DNA of 64,000 nucleotides from Poronia punctata. Taxonomy: Eukaryota; Ascomycota; Sordariomycetes; Xylariales; Xylariaceae. The notes under the pieces were generated by a model that saw only the letters and a list, made by a program, of their open reading frames with translations, ran no database searches and was not told the DNA's origin. This document shows positions 1 to 15,700 of the stretch, one piece after another (position 1 is the stretch's first letter; the number at the start of each line of letters is the position of its first letter). Both the position numbers and the translations under genes were made by a program. Where the stretch lies: contig MU401470.1 of the NCBI GenBank assembly GCA_022579005.1, forward strand, positions 124,001-188,000. Direction: 5' to 3'.

Positions 1-679
1 CGTCAGAAGTCTTAGTGATCGCAGACAAGGATGCCAACCCGGCCTTTGTCGCTTCCGATCTCCTTTCCCAGGCGGAGCATGGCGTAGACAGTCAGGTAGT
101 CTGCATCGCGGTCGACCTGGACGAAGAACACCTCGGGGCGATCGAGGACGAGGTGCACAAGCAGGCTATGGCCTTGCCACGTGTGGACATTGTCAGGGGC
201 TCCATCAACCACTCCGTCACGGTTCTCGCCAAGGATATCGACGAGGCCATGGAGATCAGCAACGACTATGCACCCGAACATTTGATCTTGCAGATCAAGG
301 ATGCAGAAAAGGCCGTCGACAAGGTCATGAATGCTGGAAGTGTATTCATCGGACAATGGACGCCTGAAAGTGTCGGCGACTACTCAGCTGGCGTGAATCA
401 TTCTCTACGTAAGTCATCTTCCCCTTTCCCCTGTGCATCGCGCATTTCCCCCCGGGTCTTTACGTTGCGTCCTACTAACCTGTTGCCAAAGCCACTTACG
501 GTTACGCCAAACAATATTCGGGTGTCAACCTCGGGTCATTCGTGAAACATATCACTAGCTCGAATCTCACGGCCGAGGGCCTAAAGAATGTGGGTGGTGC
601 CGTGATGCAACTCGCCAAGGTTGAGGAGCTTGAAGCCCATAGGCGAGCCGTCGAGATTAGATTAAGTACGCTACAGTGA
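1..679 (+). CDS. HIS4: Histidinol dehydrogenase domain, 3' end of trifunctional HIS4 (partial)
   Basis: C-terminal part of histidinol dehydrogenase, which oxidises L-histidinol to L-histidine in the last two steps of histidine synthesis. In fungi this domain is normally the C-terminus of the trifunctional HIS4 protein; the upstream part lies outside the window. Exon <1-408 (frame begins at base 3) and exon 492-679 are joined across an intron 409-491 (GTAAGT...CCAAAG), which restores the family motif HSLPTYGYAKQYSG. Visible motifs are SQAEHGVDSQ (zinc-binding Gln and His region), YAPEHL (catalytic Glu-His pair) and SVGDYSAGVNHSLP. Without splicing the frame runs on to 545 as nonsense. The protein ends in EIRLSTLQ. 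Identity of the domain is secure; that it belongs to a HIS4 fusion is inferred from fungal gene organisation. Confidence 0.93.
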
Positions 680-1482
680 GGGTGACAACCAGAGACGTGT
701 TAAAAAAGAAAGGGATCAAAAAGGCGAGCTGACAATCTTGGATATTAAAATGTCTACGAGTACGTTATGGACAGTAGTAAATTGGAAGTCGAAAACGACG
801 ATAACAGTGTGTGTGGCGTTGTATACGGGAATGACGTGACCAAATTTGTCCAGCTCCTTCCCTTTCGGCACGGCACGAAAGAGAGGACAGGGCACGGCGC
901 GATATTTATAGTAGTGGGTACCTACTTAGGCATTAAGGTACCCGCATAGCGCCTAACGATGGCAACCAATTGCTCATCGGAGATGTTTGTTTACATTTCA
1001 AAACTCAGTCTTTTGGCCTCATGTTCAAGTCCTACGATACACGTGGAGGTATCATACGTGTAGAAGATACGTGTACGCTACACAAACAAATCTACGCCGC
1101 ATCATCACATCGCGCAAAGGTATTACGGGGAAATGAGTACAAGATAGTTGAAGAAAGTAATTGACCGACTCGAGTAATGAAAGCATGCCTAATGAGATAG
1201 TACTTTGTCACAAGGAGAGAAATTCGCAAAGTGCAGACTAGAATGAATAAATTACAATCAGCCTCGCAAATAATATGATCTAGATAACTCTCGTCTTGTA
1301 TTGGTCTAATCCAAGTGCAATGCTTGCTTGCTTCCTTGCTTGCTTGCTATGGAGGGTATGTACTGTACTGTACTGTATGTGGTATCATTAATCATTACAA
1401 GTTTATTTATTTCCTCTTCCCTTCTCTTTTCTTTCGTACTGCAAAAACAAACAAAACACACTTTATTCTAATCTAATTCCTG
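680..1482. other. Intergenic region between convergent HIS4 and GH47 genes
   Basis: No gene is supported. Two short plus-strand frames (767-949 and 970-1164) lack family features. Simple repeats occur at about 1322-1350 (GCTT/CCTT units) and 1360-1378 (GTACT units). The stretch holds the 3' untranslated regions of HIS4 (+) and the mannosidase gene (-). Confidence 0.6.
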
Positions 1483-3367
<1,885 letters not shown>

Positions 3368-4998
3368 GGAGCGGGACCCTGAGGTCTAAAGTTTTGTTTT
3401 TGCCTCGACTCGTTCTCTGTTGAATCGCTCACTCTCTCCCACTTCGTCAAATCAAGTTCAACTCCAACTGCCGCTACAACGCGCGGCCGTATCGTATAAC
3501 CACGCGCTACCCAAAGAGATAAAATACGTAGGCTGACGCATCTATACGAGTACTCATGGAGCGCCGCGATAATAATAATATCTCGATTATTCCAATAGCC
3601 CTACACTCGAAAGCATGAAGACTGAAAGATACAAGATAAGAAAAGGTCGACAAAAACACAATTGAATAGATGTGCTGCGGCTTGCTGCTGTTTTGCAGCA
3701 TTCTTCTGCATCTTGACATTGCCATTATCCGACTTGGCGCAAGCCTATCCACCTGCCTGCATACCAGGTGACTTTAGCGAACGCCGCGGCTGCCCAACAC
3801 TACTATAAGATAGGTGCTGTATCTATCACCTATAGCGCTTGCAGGTTCTATAATCCAACAACACGTGCTTTTTCCAACGATCGCAATCTGTTGTTGATCA
3901 TTATTGAAATGAATGAGGAACTCCCAATTTGAGATAACACTCGGCAAGTTTTCCGAGCTGCATGTACAAATACATATACCTAGGTTAGGTTACAAAGCTT
4001 TCCCTTCTATTCAACCCTTTTCTCGCCTTCCTATAGCCTCCAAATCACGCAAAGTAATAATAGACAAAATTGCAAATTGCCTCACATCTAAAACATCGTA
4101 AACATGGCCCAGGCGAAAAAGACCTAAGCACCCATCAAAGAGGTAAACATTAATAAACAGTAAAGATCACTAAAGCAAGCCCCTAAGAATCGAAGAAATA
4201 CCATATAATCTCAAAGTCCGTACTTACAAGACCCGGCTTGAAAAAGATGACTTGCTAAGATAGATGCTAGCCTGAAACCTCAAGTTTTCTAGGTGAGATA
4301 GTGATGGGAAATATGAAGCGTATCTCAAATGATATTAACTGACAACTTTACGTTTCGTGGCAAGTGTGCCTATCTATGTACAAGATTTTGGTTCCCCGTC
4401 GGTCAACCCAATGGACATCCAAGATTACGCAGGTACTTCTTACCAGGGAAGGTCTTGGTATGGGTTTGTACGACGCGCCACTGGAGGAACAGGTGATGGG
4501 GACAGCATATAAATAGGTGCCATGTATATGTGAGCGCGAGTATACACACGTGATGGACACTTCGTCAAGGAAGCATAAGTCTATCACACAACATGTCAAA
4601 ATATCATGTAGGTAGTATGTATAACTAACGGACGGGCTGATGCCATCTATATATATAGGGGTATATCCAAGCCATACGCCATACCAAAATAAAATAAAGT
4701 AGCAGCTTAAACGAAGCATCTCCCAAGTGATTAGCCCGGAATAAATTATCCGGGCGAAACAGCGAGGCCGTCTCCCAGAACGCCGAACGCTTCGTTGGTT
4801 CATTTTCCCCCAAACCCCAAAAGAAATCAGTTTACCGCCACATACGATATGTTACCAAGTGCTTCGTATCAAATCCAAGAAAAACAGGATACAGAAAGTG
4901 ATTAGAACCCCGATGACGCCAAACCAATTCTGAGCCACCGTCTCATAATTCGACGCCGTTTCTAAGGCGTAACATATTCTCCCCGGTCATATGACTTC
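3368..4998. other. Gene-free interval upstream of GH47, downstream of the RING gene
   Basis: About 1.6 kb with the GH47 promoter at its left side and the 3' flank of the RING gene at its right. Short frames such as 4348-4803 (-) show no signal peptide, domain or splice-consistent extension. I see no tRNA and no long repeat. Confidence 0.5.
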
Positions 4999-6704
4999 TT
5001 AATGAAACCCAGGAAACATTGTTAATGCGGCGCGTTTCCCTGAACGGCTGTTAGATCGGCGAATGCCAGGCAGAGGGGAGACCCTTTCTCAGGTATATAT
5101 GTGTTTTGGGTCAATGTGGTTGAAGGGAAGGGCTACTCACATCGGGGTCGTCCATCGTCGCTACTAGACTCATCTATGGGTAGAACTAACTCCTCCATCC
5201 GTTCCCTCGTCGTAACGGTTTCGCGGCCGGATGTCTTGGTATCGGAACGGCCGGGGCTGGGTTGTGTTTGCATGTGGATCGTGATGCCCGCGTCGGGCGT
5301 GAGTGGTATAGAAGTCGGTTGCGAGCTGCTTCGCTTGTTCTCGCTGCGGACACGGCGCCATCCACCCGTGAAACTAGTCCGCGACAGGCCGCGGGACCGG
5401 AGTCGGCGCGTGCCAAGCTCCCGCCTTACCATGGAGTTGGTGATTTTCGGGCAGTACCCCCGCGGATACATGGATGTTTTGCATAATGGACACAGCGAGC
5501 TCATCTCGCTCAGGAACGAGTCGATGCACTGGGGATGAAATATGTGTCCGCACGAGAGCTCGCGGATGATGGTTACTTTTGATTCAAATGCATGGAGACA
5601 GATCTGGCAGTCCGGTTGGTAATCCAGCCGGTCGTCATACTGACCACGGCTGCGGCCAGGGGCGTTACGACCCAGGTCGAGGGTGGTCTGGCTGGTGGAA
5701 CTGACCGGTCTTGTCCCGACCATTGCGGTTGAATTTGGCGGGTTGTAGTTGTATGTGAATAACGGAAAGGACTGGATGTGGGATAAAGGCACGGTAAGGC
5801 GTTTGATCCCCAAGGCTTCTAGGTTTACCTCCCCGTCCATCACCCGGCGGCGTAGGAGTGCTCTTCGGCGGTTTTGCACGTAATGCATCAGCAGTGATGT
5901 CCCGCTTATGACGCCAAGTAGAACGCCGAGGATAATCAGCACGAAAGCCCATATTGCCAGGGATGCATGTCCGGGAGATACGGACAGTTGTGTCCACACC
6001 CGTATGTAGTCGGCCGGGTTTGGCGAGTACGTCGCGTTTATCTCTGTGGCAAACGGGACTTGGGTCAGATCTCCAGAGTAAAAACTGAGCTGTCTCATCA
6101 TATGGTCTCCGGAAAGACTGGAGATAGCATATACTGGGAAGTGAAGTCGATGCCTCCACCTCCCGCCGTCGTTAAGTTCCCACGCGTCGGAGCCGGCCGC
6201 AGGTGGCTGGCCGTCTTCGTCTTCTGGGCGATAGACTAGCATAGCACGCACGGGGTCTGAAGCGGCAGCGGCCATGAAGGATTGGGTGCAGTCGACATTG
6301 ATCCATGGCGCTAGCGCGATGAGAATGTAGTTAGTGGGTGGTAGGTCGGCCTGCCTTGTGGCGTTGGGCGGGATGTATTTCTTTGCCAGCTCATAACATG
6401 TATCGTCCTGTGAGAGGTCCGGCACATATAAAAGACCTTGGATGGTGCCTTTCTTAGTGGGCACGTAATTGCTAGTGAGGGTGGTAATGTTTCCATAAAT
6501 ATCCTCTGAATATGCAAGTTCGCTCTGGTCGGAGTAGACGAGGTTAGTTGTATCGATGTAGGACGAGCGTGTCAGACATATACGCTTAGGAGATATATGT
6601 TGTTTGTAATATTGCTGGTACGTACCGAGAGGGCGGTGATATTCCGGAGAATGGTGCTAGGCACTGTGTGGCCGTTGGACCACGTGGGATTGCTGAATAA
6701 CAAA
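4999..6704 (-). CDS. Transmembrane PA-type RING-H2 E3 ubiquitin ligase (5' end unresolved)
   Basis: Membrane-bound RING-H2 protein, probably an E3 ubiquitin ligase of the secretory or vacuolar system. Supported exons on the minus strand are 6704-6626 (or starting at 6692, same phase), 6524-5141 and 5039-4999. The introns 6625-6525 (GTACGT...GACCAG with CTAAC branch) and 5140-5040 (GTGAGT...TTCAG with CTAAC branch) keep frame. The final exon gives a C-terminus GRPRWKRAALTMFPGFH instead of an early stop. The N-terminal half is lumenal with N-glycosylation sites and resembles a PA-like region. One membrane span lies near nt 5990-5900 (LAIWAFVLIILGVLLGVISG). The RING-H2 is CQICLHAF...SCGHIFHPQCI...CPLCK. 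A Ser/Arg-rich tail follows. A first exon with signal peptide must lie upstream of 6704, ending in phase 2; I could not identify it. Confidence 0.85.
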
Positions 6705-9700
6705 CTATAGCGGGATTAGTAGGACATATTTGAATAAGCCGTAAGAATCGGGTAGGTTAAGTAATAGGTAAGGTATGGCCGGATATTAGACGGACACACA
6801 AAGTAGCTAGCATCAGGGTAGGTAGCAGGTAGCATGGAGGTGAGAAAGCCCGACACAGGCTTGGGTCAGCATCCCACGGCAGGCCCTTGGTGGCAAAACA
6901 AATAGAAAGTCGCCGCTCGTAGAGCTACTGCCCTTGTGCGAGTTTCCCATGCTTAAGTTGATAGTCCCCAAATAAAATATGTGACGAACAATATGTGACG
7001 GTGATGCTTTTGCCCTGTAGACTATAGTGCCGAGTCACAAATGGGCGAGTTCAACAAACAACGAAGAACCCTGTAGGGAAGGTTGAGGGTATAGTAGGGA
7101 GGTGCAATCAAGCTTTTTCAATGCGACGATGCTTAACGGGGACCAAGGGTCAACCCGGCCGCAATCGCGCCTTGGGTGAACCGTGAGGATGAAATGAAAT
7201 AAAAAAGAGAAGCTGTTTGCTTGGCAACCTACACAACATTCCGAATGGCTTGTAGTGCTGTGAGATTCGAGTCAGTTGCCGCTCTGCCAAGGAGGCTTAC
7301 AAAGAAAGACGGGTTGGCGCCAAGAGGTTTTTGATCAATCATTCCTCGGGCCGCCGCGAGCTTAAGGAAATCATTGGCGCCCAGACACCGTCGCCTTCGC
7401 TAATCATCTAATACACAGTCCCCGACTCCCCCGTACCGATCTACCGGGACGAGATCGAGAGAGATTGGAATAGAGTTCGCGTAGGGCGGGCAACGAAAGC
7501 ATGTTTGAACAGCATAGCTGAATCGACCAGGAGGAACGGCCAAGACACGTGGGGAATGAGGAGAAAACACATACACATGCTCCTGGACCATCATGGTATT
7601 CTAATAGTTACGGTAACGCCAGTCAGTCGTGCTTCGACCTGAGACACCGGTTTCGACAACAGGCGACGACGACGAAATGAACAACGTCTTATGTTGAACG
7701 TCTTGGTCGAGGACGAAGACAATCGTCACCCCTCGTGTAGTCTAGGCCCCGAGAAAGACAGAGGAGACAACAGACCGGAGCACTAGGTGGGGAGCAAGTT
7801 GAGTTTAATGATTAGTCCACGCATTAAAGTGTTGGGGGACGGCGCAGAACAGAAGGGAGTAAAAATGATGTTCTTGGCAAGTTGGGGTTTATGGGGGGCA
7901 TCAGAGTCCAAGATCCCATTTCATTCAGAGTCCATCAGGGATATTTCAGATTACGGGATCGCAGAAGGGGGGGGGGAGGGGGGGCTGTGACAGCAATGTG
8001 GGGAGGCAAGGAGGGCCGGGGGTGTTGAAGGGCGGTATGGGGGGGGATTAGTTTAGGTAAGTACGTGTACGAGTATGTATTAGGCTATCAGTCTGAATGG
8101 GGATGGGACAGCTGAAAAGCGCACAGACACACAAATTACGCGTATAACATCAGAGTAGCGTATTGCATGTACCCCTGAGAAATATATAATAGTAGACGAA
8201 CATGCACACGTTATTTCTGTGTTCATGTGTCGCCTGTATGTAAGGGTGTTTTTGTGCGTGTGCATGTGTGTGTGAGAAAATTGAATGGAGAAAGGTCAGA
8301 AAGCACAGAAACAAGACTGGAAACCAGAATCTACAGGGGTGGATTGGATTTGGTTGGAGCTTGGTGGGCTACGGGTGGTTGATATGTATTTCGCAGGACC
8401 GTGAGGAAGGTGAGCACGCTGGACTCTGTACGCGTAGACTAGAATAGCCTACCTGTAGACTAACATTGAGACACATGAGCGTATGGGGAAACAAGCGGGC
8501 ATGCGAGGACGGGTCGATTGGATCATGATGGGTTTTGACCACAGCCTAATAACATGTATGCTTTTCAGCTGAGGACCCCAGACAATGTCGATTAGAAGTA
8601 TCAAGTTTCGTCGCTGGTGAAGGTCAAATGGAGTAGACCTAGAAAGACTGGCCGATCGTGAGACAGCCGTCGGGACGGTCGGATGCTCTATGTAGCTCTT
8701 GCCCAAAAAAAGGAACAAAGCATACGTAGACACAGGTCGATTTGCTCATATCTAAATGCTGGACAGGAAAATTTGTGACCTGCTTACTTCATGAGTAAGA
8801 GAGATACAGACACACTTACTAGGCAAATGTGTACATCAATAGTACCTTACATGCAATCCAGTCATCCACCCGAGAGGTCGATCTCGCGCCAATGGAGGCG
8901 TAAAAGGTTGCGAGTTCGTAACCATGGTCCTGACGTGGTGTTACTTGCATTATGCATATACATCTATACAAATCGGACTCTATAGCACTGACGATGTATT
9001 CAAAATGGGCACATGTGGGATCAAGGATAGTCGGTGGCATATGTCTACTTACCGTGACTTACTTACCCAAAGCGAACTGCCTTTTAGTGTGGTCTAGATC
9101 GTATTGTCTCTGTCGATGCGTCTGGGAACCTGCTGGCGTCTAGAAACAGTCGTGGAGTATCATAGGAAGAAGATTGCTCTACTCGCACCCATGTCGAAGT
9201 GCTATGTTAGACTAGTCTAGTAGAATTTTAACGTCTATCTTAGGTGAATGTTAGACTAGTCTAGATAGGTGCTTAAACTAGCGCTGTAGGCATTAAAAGC
9301 GACACAATCTAGGTACTCATCTAGGTTAGCAGATCTTGTGTGAGTGCCAAGCAACATGAAGCAAATATACTAGGTAGAATCATCTTACCTTGACACGATA
9401 AATTTTCGATTGAGGATGTATGTATACCTCGCGTCCGCCCTGTCTGATCTCTTTCGAAATCGTCGAACCAGGCGAGAACGTAACGAAGGCTAGGCAGAGA
9501 CATGCGACGCCACGGGTATACGAGTATATCGTCAAGATCCGCATTCCTATAGTAAGAAGGAAGGTACCATACAGCTGATGATGAACACCACAGCAGGACC
9601 TACCCAAAGAGGTACCTACCTTAGCAATCCATGAAATTTCATTTTGTAAAGTACATGTACCTAATACGCCAGTGGAATTACACAGATGACCCCATGATGC

Positions 9701-12700
9701 AGGTATCGTCATCGTTCTAGGCAGCGTCGGAGCTTATTGTACTATGTGCGTACTTAAATTTCAAGTTTAGGGATTCGAAGCGATATTATACACTTTTGAA
9801 TAATTGGAACAATGGCCTTGTTATTCAATACATAACGACCTATACTGATGTGTTGTCAGGGAAAGAATATTACTGAGCAGTATAGGGTCTTCGTTGGCGA
9901 ATTTATGAGCACGCTATTAATCCTGCTACCTACGAACCTGGCACGCCTGGTCAAGTGGGCACCCGCACCACAACCACGCCAGAATCCAAAAACCCTTGTT
10001 CTGCCTGTCACCGGGAATAAGTGCTGCCTTGGGCGCATAAAGTGCATACGTGTAGGTAGAATGTCCATCGTACGTATCCGACTCAGGGTACTGACGATGA
10101 AGCTGCCGTAATAAATACTCGGAATCGCGCCATGTTCTACAGCACATGTAGATATTGCACGGAATAATTCCATCCGCGGGAAGCCGCGCATAATAGGGCA
10201 CCGAGTTAAATGACAGAATCTGGAATTGAGAAACGCCAAGGCGATTCTAGTAGGGGATGCTTCCGCCTTATCAAACTTATATTTGAAACAGTGCGCCCGG
10301 CTACATGGTAACGGGAAATAAACGTTGGACAAGGTAAGGGAGAGACACGGACCGACCAGCCACTTGCAGCGACAACCACGCTTAATAGAACACGAATCTC
10401 AAAGGGGTACGCGGGAAATCATGTGCTTTTAACACCTCCACCAGAGAGGGGCCTTTGGAGGTTGTTTAGGTACGTGGCCCCCTTGAGCACCTCACCGCCA
10501 TAGCTACTAACATGGATTATTACCTCACGAAGGAGTGGCCCTGACGGTGAGTCCCTCGCGATGACCTTTTCCTTTGCTATTATACCTACTCCGACATTAT
10601 GTGCCATTCGCGTTGTTTATATCGTGTAGGTGGTTGATAAGGATAAGCAAGCACCGAATTACGCTTAGAAGGACAGATAACGGCGGGACCCGGGTTGTCT
10701 CAGTTTTAGCCTTTGCGTCGTGACTCTTGAAGCGAGAGGAGCCCCATTACCCCGAACCGCTGGGTTTTTCCTGCGATGCTGACCGCAGCGTTGGTACGCC
10801 CGCGCAATGGGACTGAGGGGAGCAGTTGGTCGAATCGGAGAGACAAGCGGATCTCTCTCTGTTGGCGCACCCAAGAAGAAATGTGACCGTTCTACTGCCG
10901 GCCATCAACATAAGTGGGCCCATCTGGGCCCCTTGGCATGGAAGCCCAAAAAGCTTGTCTTGTCTGGTCTTGCATCATCCCTTTTTGCGACAGTGAAGAT
11001 CCTAGTGGGGGCGGCTCGGCGCGTATAGGGGTCAAATTCCAAGGGATAACCCCACTCGATTCGCTACCTATCTCAGACTTCAGGACGAAGTTTCCTTGGA
11101 AGCTTCTACTCACAAATTATTAACCCATCCATCAACATTGGATGCATCCGGATACTTTGGAGACAGAAATAACGCATACCTGGACAAGCGAATTAACGTA
11201 CGTGTGTATCATTTAGCAAGTGGCATTTGTTTCACGTCATCATGTACCTCTCCCCCGCCTTGGAAGCTGAGGCATAAAAAGTCGGCTGACGTCAAACCAC
11301 CAAAACCACGAGTGTTCAAAAACATACAAGTTGGTAATAATGCCTCATACAACTACGCAGACTTTTACGAGCATGCATCGATTTTGCGGCTTGCCTGCAA
11401 AGTGCCCAATGCATGGCATGAGAGAACCAATGCTACGCAGCCGACCAGAAACATGGCGCACATGCCGCATGCGGATACCTATGGATATCATATTACTAAC
11501 CTAGATTGGAGGAGGACCCAGTAAGCTGCCGCATCAACTACCACAAGTAGGCAACAATGCGTCGAGGTTCGGAGACCGGACTACTTGCAGCATGTATCGG
11601 CTTTTCTTTTTCCCCCGCTTCTTCAGCGGGATAGGCTTAGTTTCATTGTCCCTATGCCTACCTACATTACCTATATGCTGTGAAACTCTACGTGTCTGGG
11701 AGAACTCACAGGGCGCTGCTCAGGAGTTAAGGATGAAGCATCAGGTAGCCTGAGGGAACCTGCATTCCCGTCTCCCCTTGTCGGATGCAATGTCTTCGCG
11801 GCCTTGTTTATCTGTTGTTTACCTTGTAATGCTAGGCTCACGGGCGAGGAGATATGGCGGTTCCGCGTGGACGGTAAGTTGCTTAGTTAGGGAAGGGTTG
11901 CGGTAATATCGGTAGGTAGACGACGGGTAGGTACGATCGACCTAAACTAATCCACCATCCCGTCAAGGGAGGAAGGATCCCCGTAGGGGCGGGAGTTCTA
12001 GAACAGTCGACGACGTAGTGAACCAGATTGGTTTAATCGATGATCCATTGCGAGATGAAAATATGGATTTGTTGGAATACCTCATCACGAAGGAGGGTTC
12101 AACTAGATAATTTCGAAACCGACCACTCACTCCATATCAGTAGCGTTGGCCCTGCGTGTTATCTCTGTTGCTTCCTTTTTTGAACCACATATTGAAGACG
12201 CTTCAGCTTTGCTTGCCTGCGTCCTGCATGCTGCCGGCGTTAACTAGACGGGATTGACCTTGTTCGACCTCTACGATATCGAAGAACGCATTTAGTCCAG
12301 TCCAGCGGCTTACCTGCGTCACTGCTGTTTAGCGTTGCAGTAAATAGGACTCCGCATACCATATTTTGCGGGAATTGGCTAACGAGTTCTATGTAATTCT
12401 TTTGAACAGGTTACGAGTACCTACTAGACATATCATTGTAAAAGTTCCCTTCCTTGGGAAATAAAACTTCCCGCGGCCTTATGCTCATGCGCTCCTGCAG
12501 ATGTGACTTTCACATAAGCCCAGGTTTGTTTTCCCGGCGAACAGGTACCTTCCTCGGAGAAATAAAGTGGTGACATACTCAAGGCCCGACCCACTGACCG
12601 GAGGAAAAATCGAAATTGCATCCGGACCCCGACGGTCGGTCTTGCGGAAATACTGGACCACTTCTTATGTATGCTGAGCACTTCAAGGCGAAGCATAATA

Positions 12701-15700
12701 GCTTGAAGAGAAGCTTTTCTCCTTATCGCCGTAACATGTAGAAACTCCGTTGTTCGTGAAAAGACACAGTGGTTTACACGAAACCCCTTACATCCGGTAT
12801 GTCCACACAAGTTAGAGCTCACAGTGGCAAGCAGGACTTCTAGTCATCTCCATTTTACCTATCATGGTTTGAGGAGTTGTTATATCAAGGTAAGATGACA
12901 TTTTACTCTACGTGTATAGAAGCCAGTCCCTACCTACCTAGTTCCATACTCCCGACGTCAGAAGGGCTCACTGAAGACCTGCGCTCGGAAAGGGCTGCGG
13001 TAAATACCTAAAAAAAGTATGAAAGTCTTCACGGTTCCGTGTGTAATGGTATTAGGGGCAGTTTAGCCATCCTCATACCCTACATAGTATGTCTGAAGCT
13101 CACGGCATGAGGCGAAGTTTCTCTTTCAAATACTTGCGAATCAAACGTGACCGATATCAATCTGTCTCTAGCTCTCATTTTGACATCTTCTGTTCGATTC
13201 TTTGAACCATACGACAAAGGTTAGCTCGCCCATGCCGTCAAGAGAATCGGCAGAGTCGCCTATTTAACGTAAATTGAGGTCCTGCCGTGGAGCTTGCGAA
13301 TTGTCTGCTGGTAACTCACCATACCGTGTTCGCGAATAAGGACGAATCGAATTATCTTTACCTGAACAATTAATAAGTCCCGTTCTTGATTTGTTATCGG
13401 TCCCTCGAGTTCACCCATCATAAAACGATCTTCCCGCTTCCCAGTATCCTCGGGCTGTTAGTACGGTTCCGAGATGCGAGTCTCCTGATTTCCTGTTTTC
13501 GACCGACTTGATACCTACCTACATCGGCAAGTAACCATTGCGGGAAGCGTACCGAGTGAACAAGCCAGGATTTACGAAATACCATATCTTGCTAGTAGAA
13601 GAAGGCACCCGGACTGACGGCCTCTCCACCTCACTCTCCATTCACATAGCTTCAACATGTTTGAGTCTATTCCGAGCTTTCCACGGCGACTACATAGGCT
13701 AGAGAAAGCTCAGCACGCACTACTCATACTTTTACAATTTGGGCTTCAGGGTTGGGTGGGACCTAGTCAATTCCATCATCACTCAACTAACCCCCCCTCT
13801 GCCCTCTCGTGTATACAAAAGCGTTGGGGGGTTGATCGAGGTGGTTTGATAGCTTAGTAGCCCTAAGGAGGAGACAACGACATTTACCCTTTACAGTATC
13901 TGTCCCGGACAATCACCGGTCAAGGCTGTGGCGTTGTTAACTGATACAGAAATGCGAGGCGATAAAGGATCCGTTATCAATCTCCCGTTGTGAAGGGACG
14001 AAGCGAGGCCAGATTACAGTCTTATATATAAGTCTTCTCTTGACCTGTGGCCCCCTCTTAGACGTCTTCCAGGGTACGTTTTCCTGAAAGAGAATATAGA
14101 TACTCTACTCTCATACAGCCAGAGCTAGACCTACGTATGTGACCTTGTGCTATACTTTTCCTGTGGTCTAAACTATGGTATCAATCTCGTGTTGTCTCGT
14201 AAGGCGAGCCAAATATCATAGTGAGTTTCCTAGCTCAGCATGTACAGCGAGAAAGCCGTGTTACAGTCGCCTCTTGTGCTCATGATCTCTTGAGTTTCAT
14301 GTTGAGTAAGTGCTGAGAGGACTTTTTAACTAACACATATTTTGATTATCTTATCATACTGGAAGTATTCTATCTCGGCCTTACCTTACCTTGTGGGAGA
14401 TAATGATAAGTGTACCTAGACTTTTACAGTAACTTGTGTGAAATCTTGTAAGTCCCTGCAGAGAGGAAGCTCTAATAAGAGGCAATCATAATAGTTTTCA
14501 TAGGTCTGCACGCCACGTCCCGATCCAAGGTAGACGTCAAAGCCGGAATGGAAATACGCAACTGGTTCTGCTCATAGAGGCCTAAGTTGAAAGAATATAA
14601 AGCAACTCAGAATACATTGGGTTATAGTCTTTATGGTTATATATGGGATGTTTAGATAGAATGGGCCTGTTCTGTAGAATGTTCGCCCTGGGCAATCTGC
14701 TGCTTCTACAACTTAGTTTTCATTATGCAGTATAACATTAGCCGTGTTTCTACTTTTGCGCAATGCAAAAAGATCACCTTTGCATATATGGCGCTATGGT
14801 TGCGCTCTTGAAAGCCAGGAATCACCCATGCAGCAGTACCGAGCGCCGATTATATACTCGTATATAAATATCATGGCTCAGGGTATGATGAACTTGAACA
14901 GTAGCTGCGGAATATCAGGTTTTTTAGAGGGCCAAAATGAATCAAACGAACAGTCGCTCACTCACTCTGATTGATAGACAAAGTTTCTAACGATTCTTCT
15001 TCTTCTTCTTCTACCCTCGGAGTTCTTTCTTCTTTCCATGCTCACTCGGCTAGCTATTGGGCAAAACCCTCACGCGCTCTCAAAACCCATTCACCATTCT
15101 CTATCGGTCGTGGGTGGGTTTGTCTCTCGAAAAGCTGGGGTTATCCAAGTTGCACGGCGGCTATTATGTAGGATGCGGTGTGATGCCCGTTATGATTGGC
15201 CAGGAACCGTGTCCCATCTCATGCAATTCACCAAGCTATTTTTGGGGTCGGACGAATCAAATACTGCCAATGTCTTTTCAGCCCAAATCAAGCTTAGCTC
15301 AGTAGCAGGGACACACCGCGCAATACATTTCCCCTGCGATTCTCTACAACGACGTCTCCTCCCAATGGTATCTTCGTGATGGGGGGTTTTTTTTTTCGTT
15401 CGCAATACCCCACCGATGTCTAAAGAGAGCGCTTAGTTGATATGCCGCAACGGGCTACTAGCAAGAGAATCCAATGCGGCTTTAGATACATGACCTTTTT
15501 CACCTTTTCCGCGCGTGCAACATGCAAGGACAAGCACGGGTACCTATCAGGATGGAGTATTTGTTTGAGCGGCAGAATTTATGCAGGTGCTCTTCTTTTT
15601 CTATCTAGGATAGATGATAGTATATACATTCCTGTGTTAGGTATTCAGGGTCTGGGGGAAAGTTTTCCTGACTTTCCCCCTCTCTCTTCTATTCTTTCTT

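Noticed and set aside
5101..5538. 145-codon plus-strand frame
   Set aside because: Antisense shadow of the RING gene coding region.
7400..7594. Possible signal-peptide exon of the RING gene near 7450-7580 (minus)
   Set aside because: A phase-compatible donor exists, but it would need an intron of more than 700 bp and the peptide is not a convincing signal.
9856..10332. 158-codon minus-strand frame in the gene desert
   Set aside because: No domain, no signal peptide, no conserved motif, and opposite-strand frames overlap it; expected by chance in 9 kb.
11096..11524. 142-codon plus-strand frame
   Set aside because: Composition does not look like the flanking genes and no family resemblance was seen.
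12433..12822. 129-codon minus-strand frame
   Set aside because: No recognisable domain or supporting splice signals.
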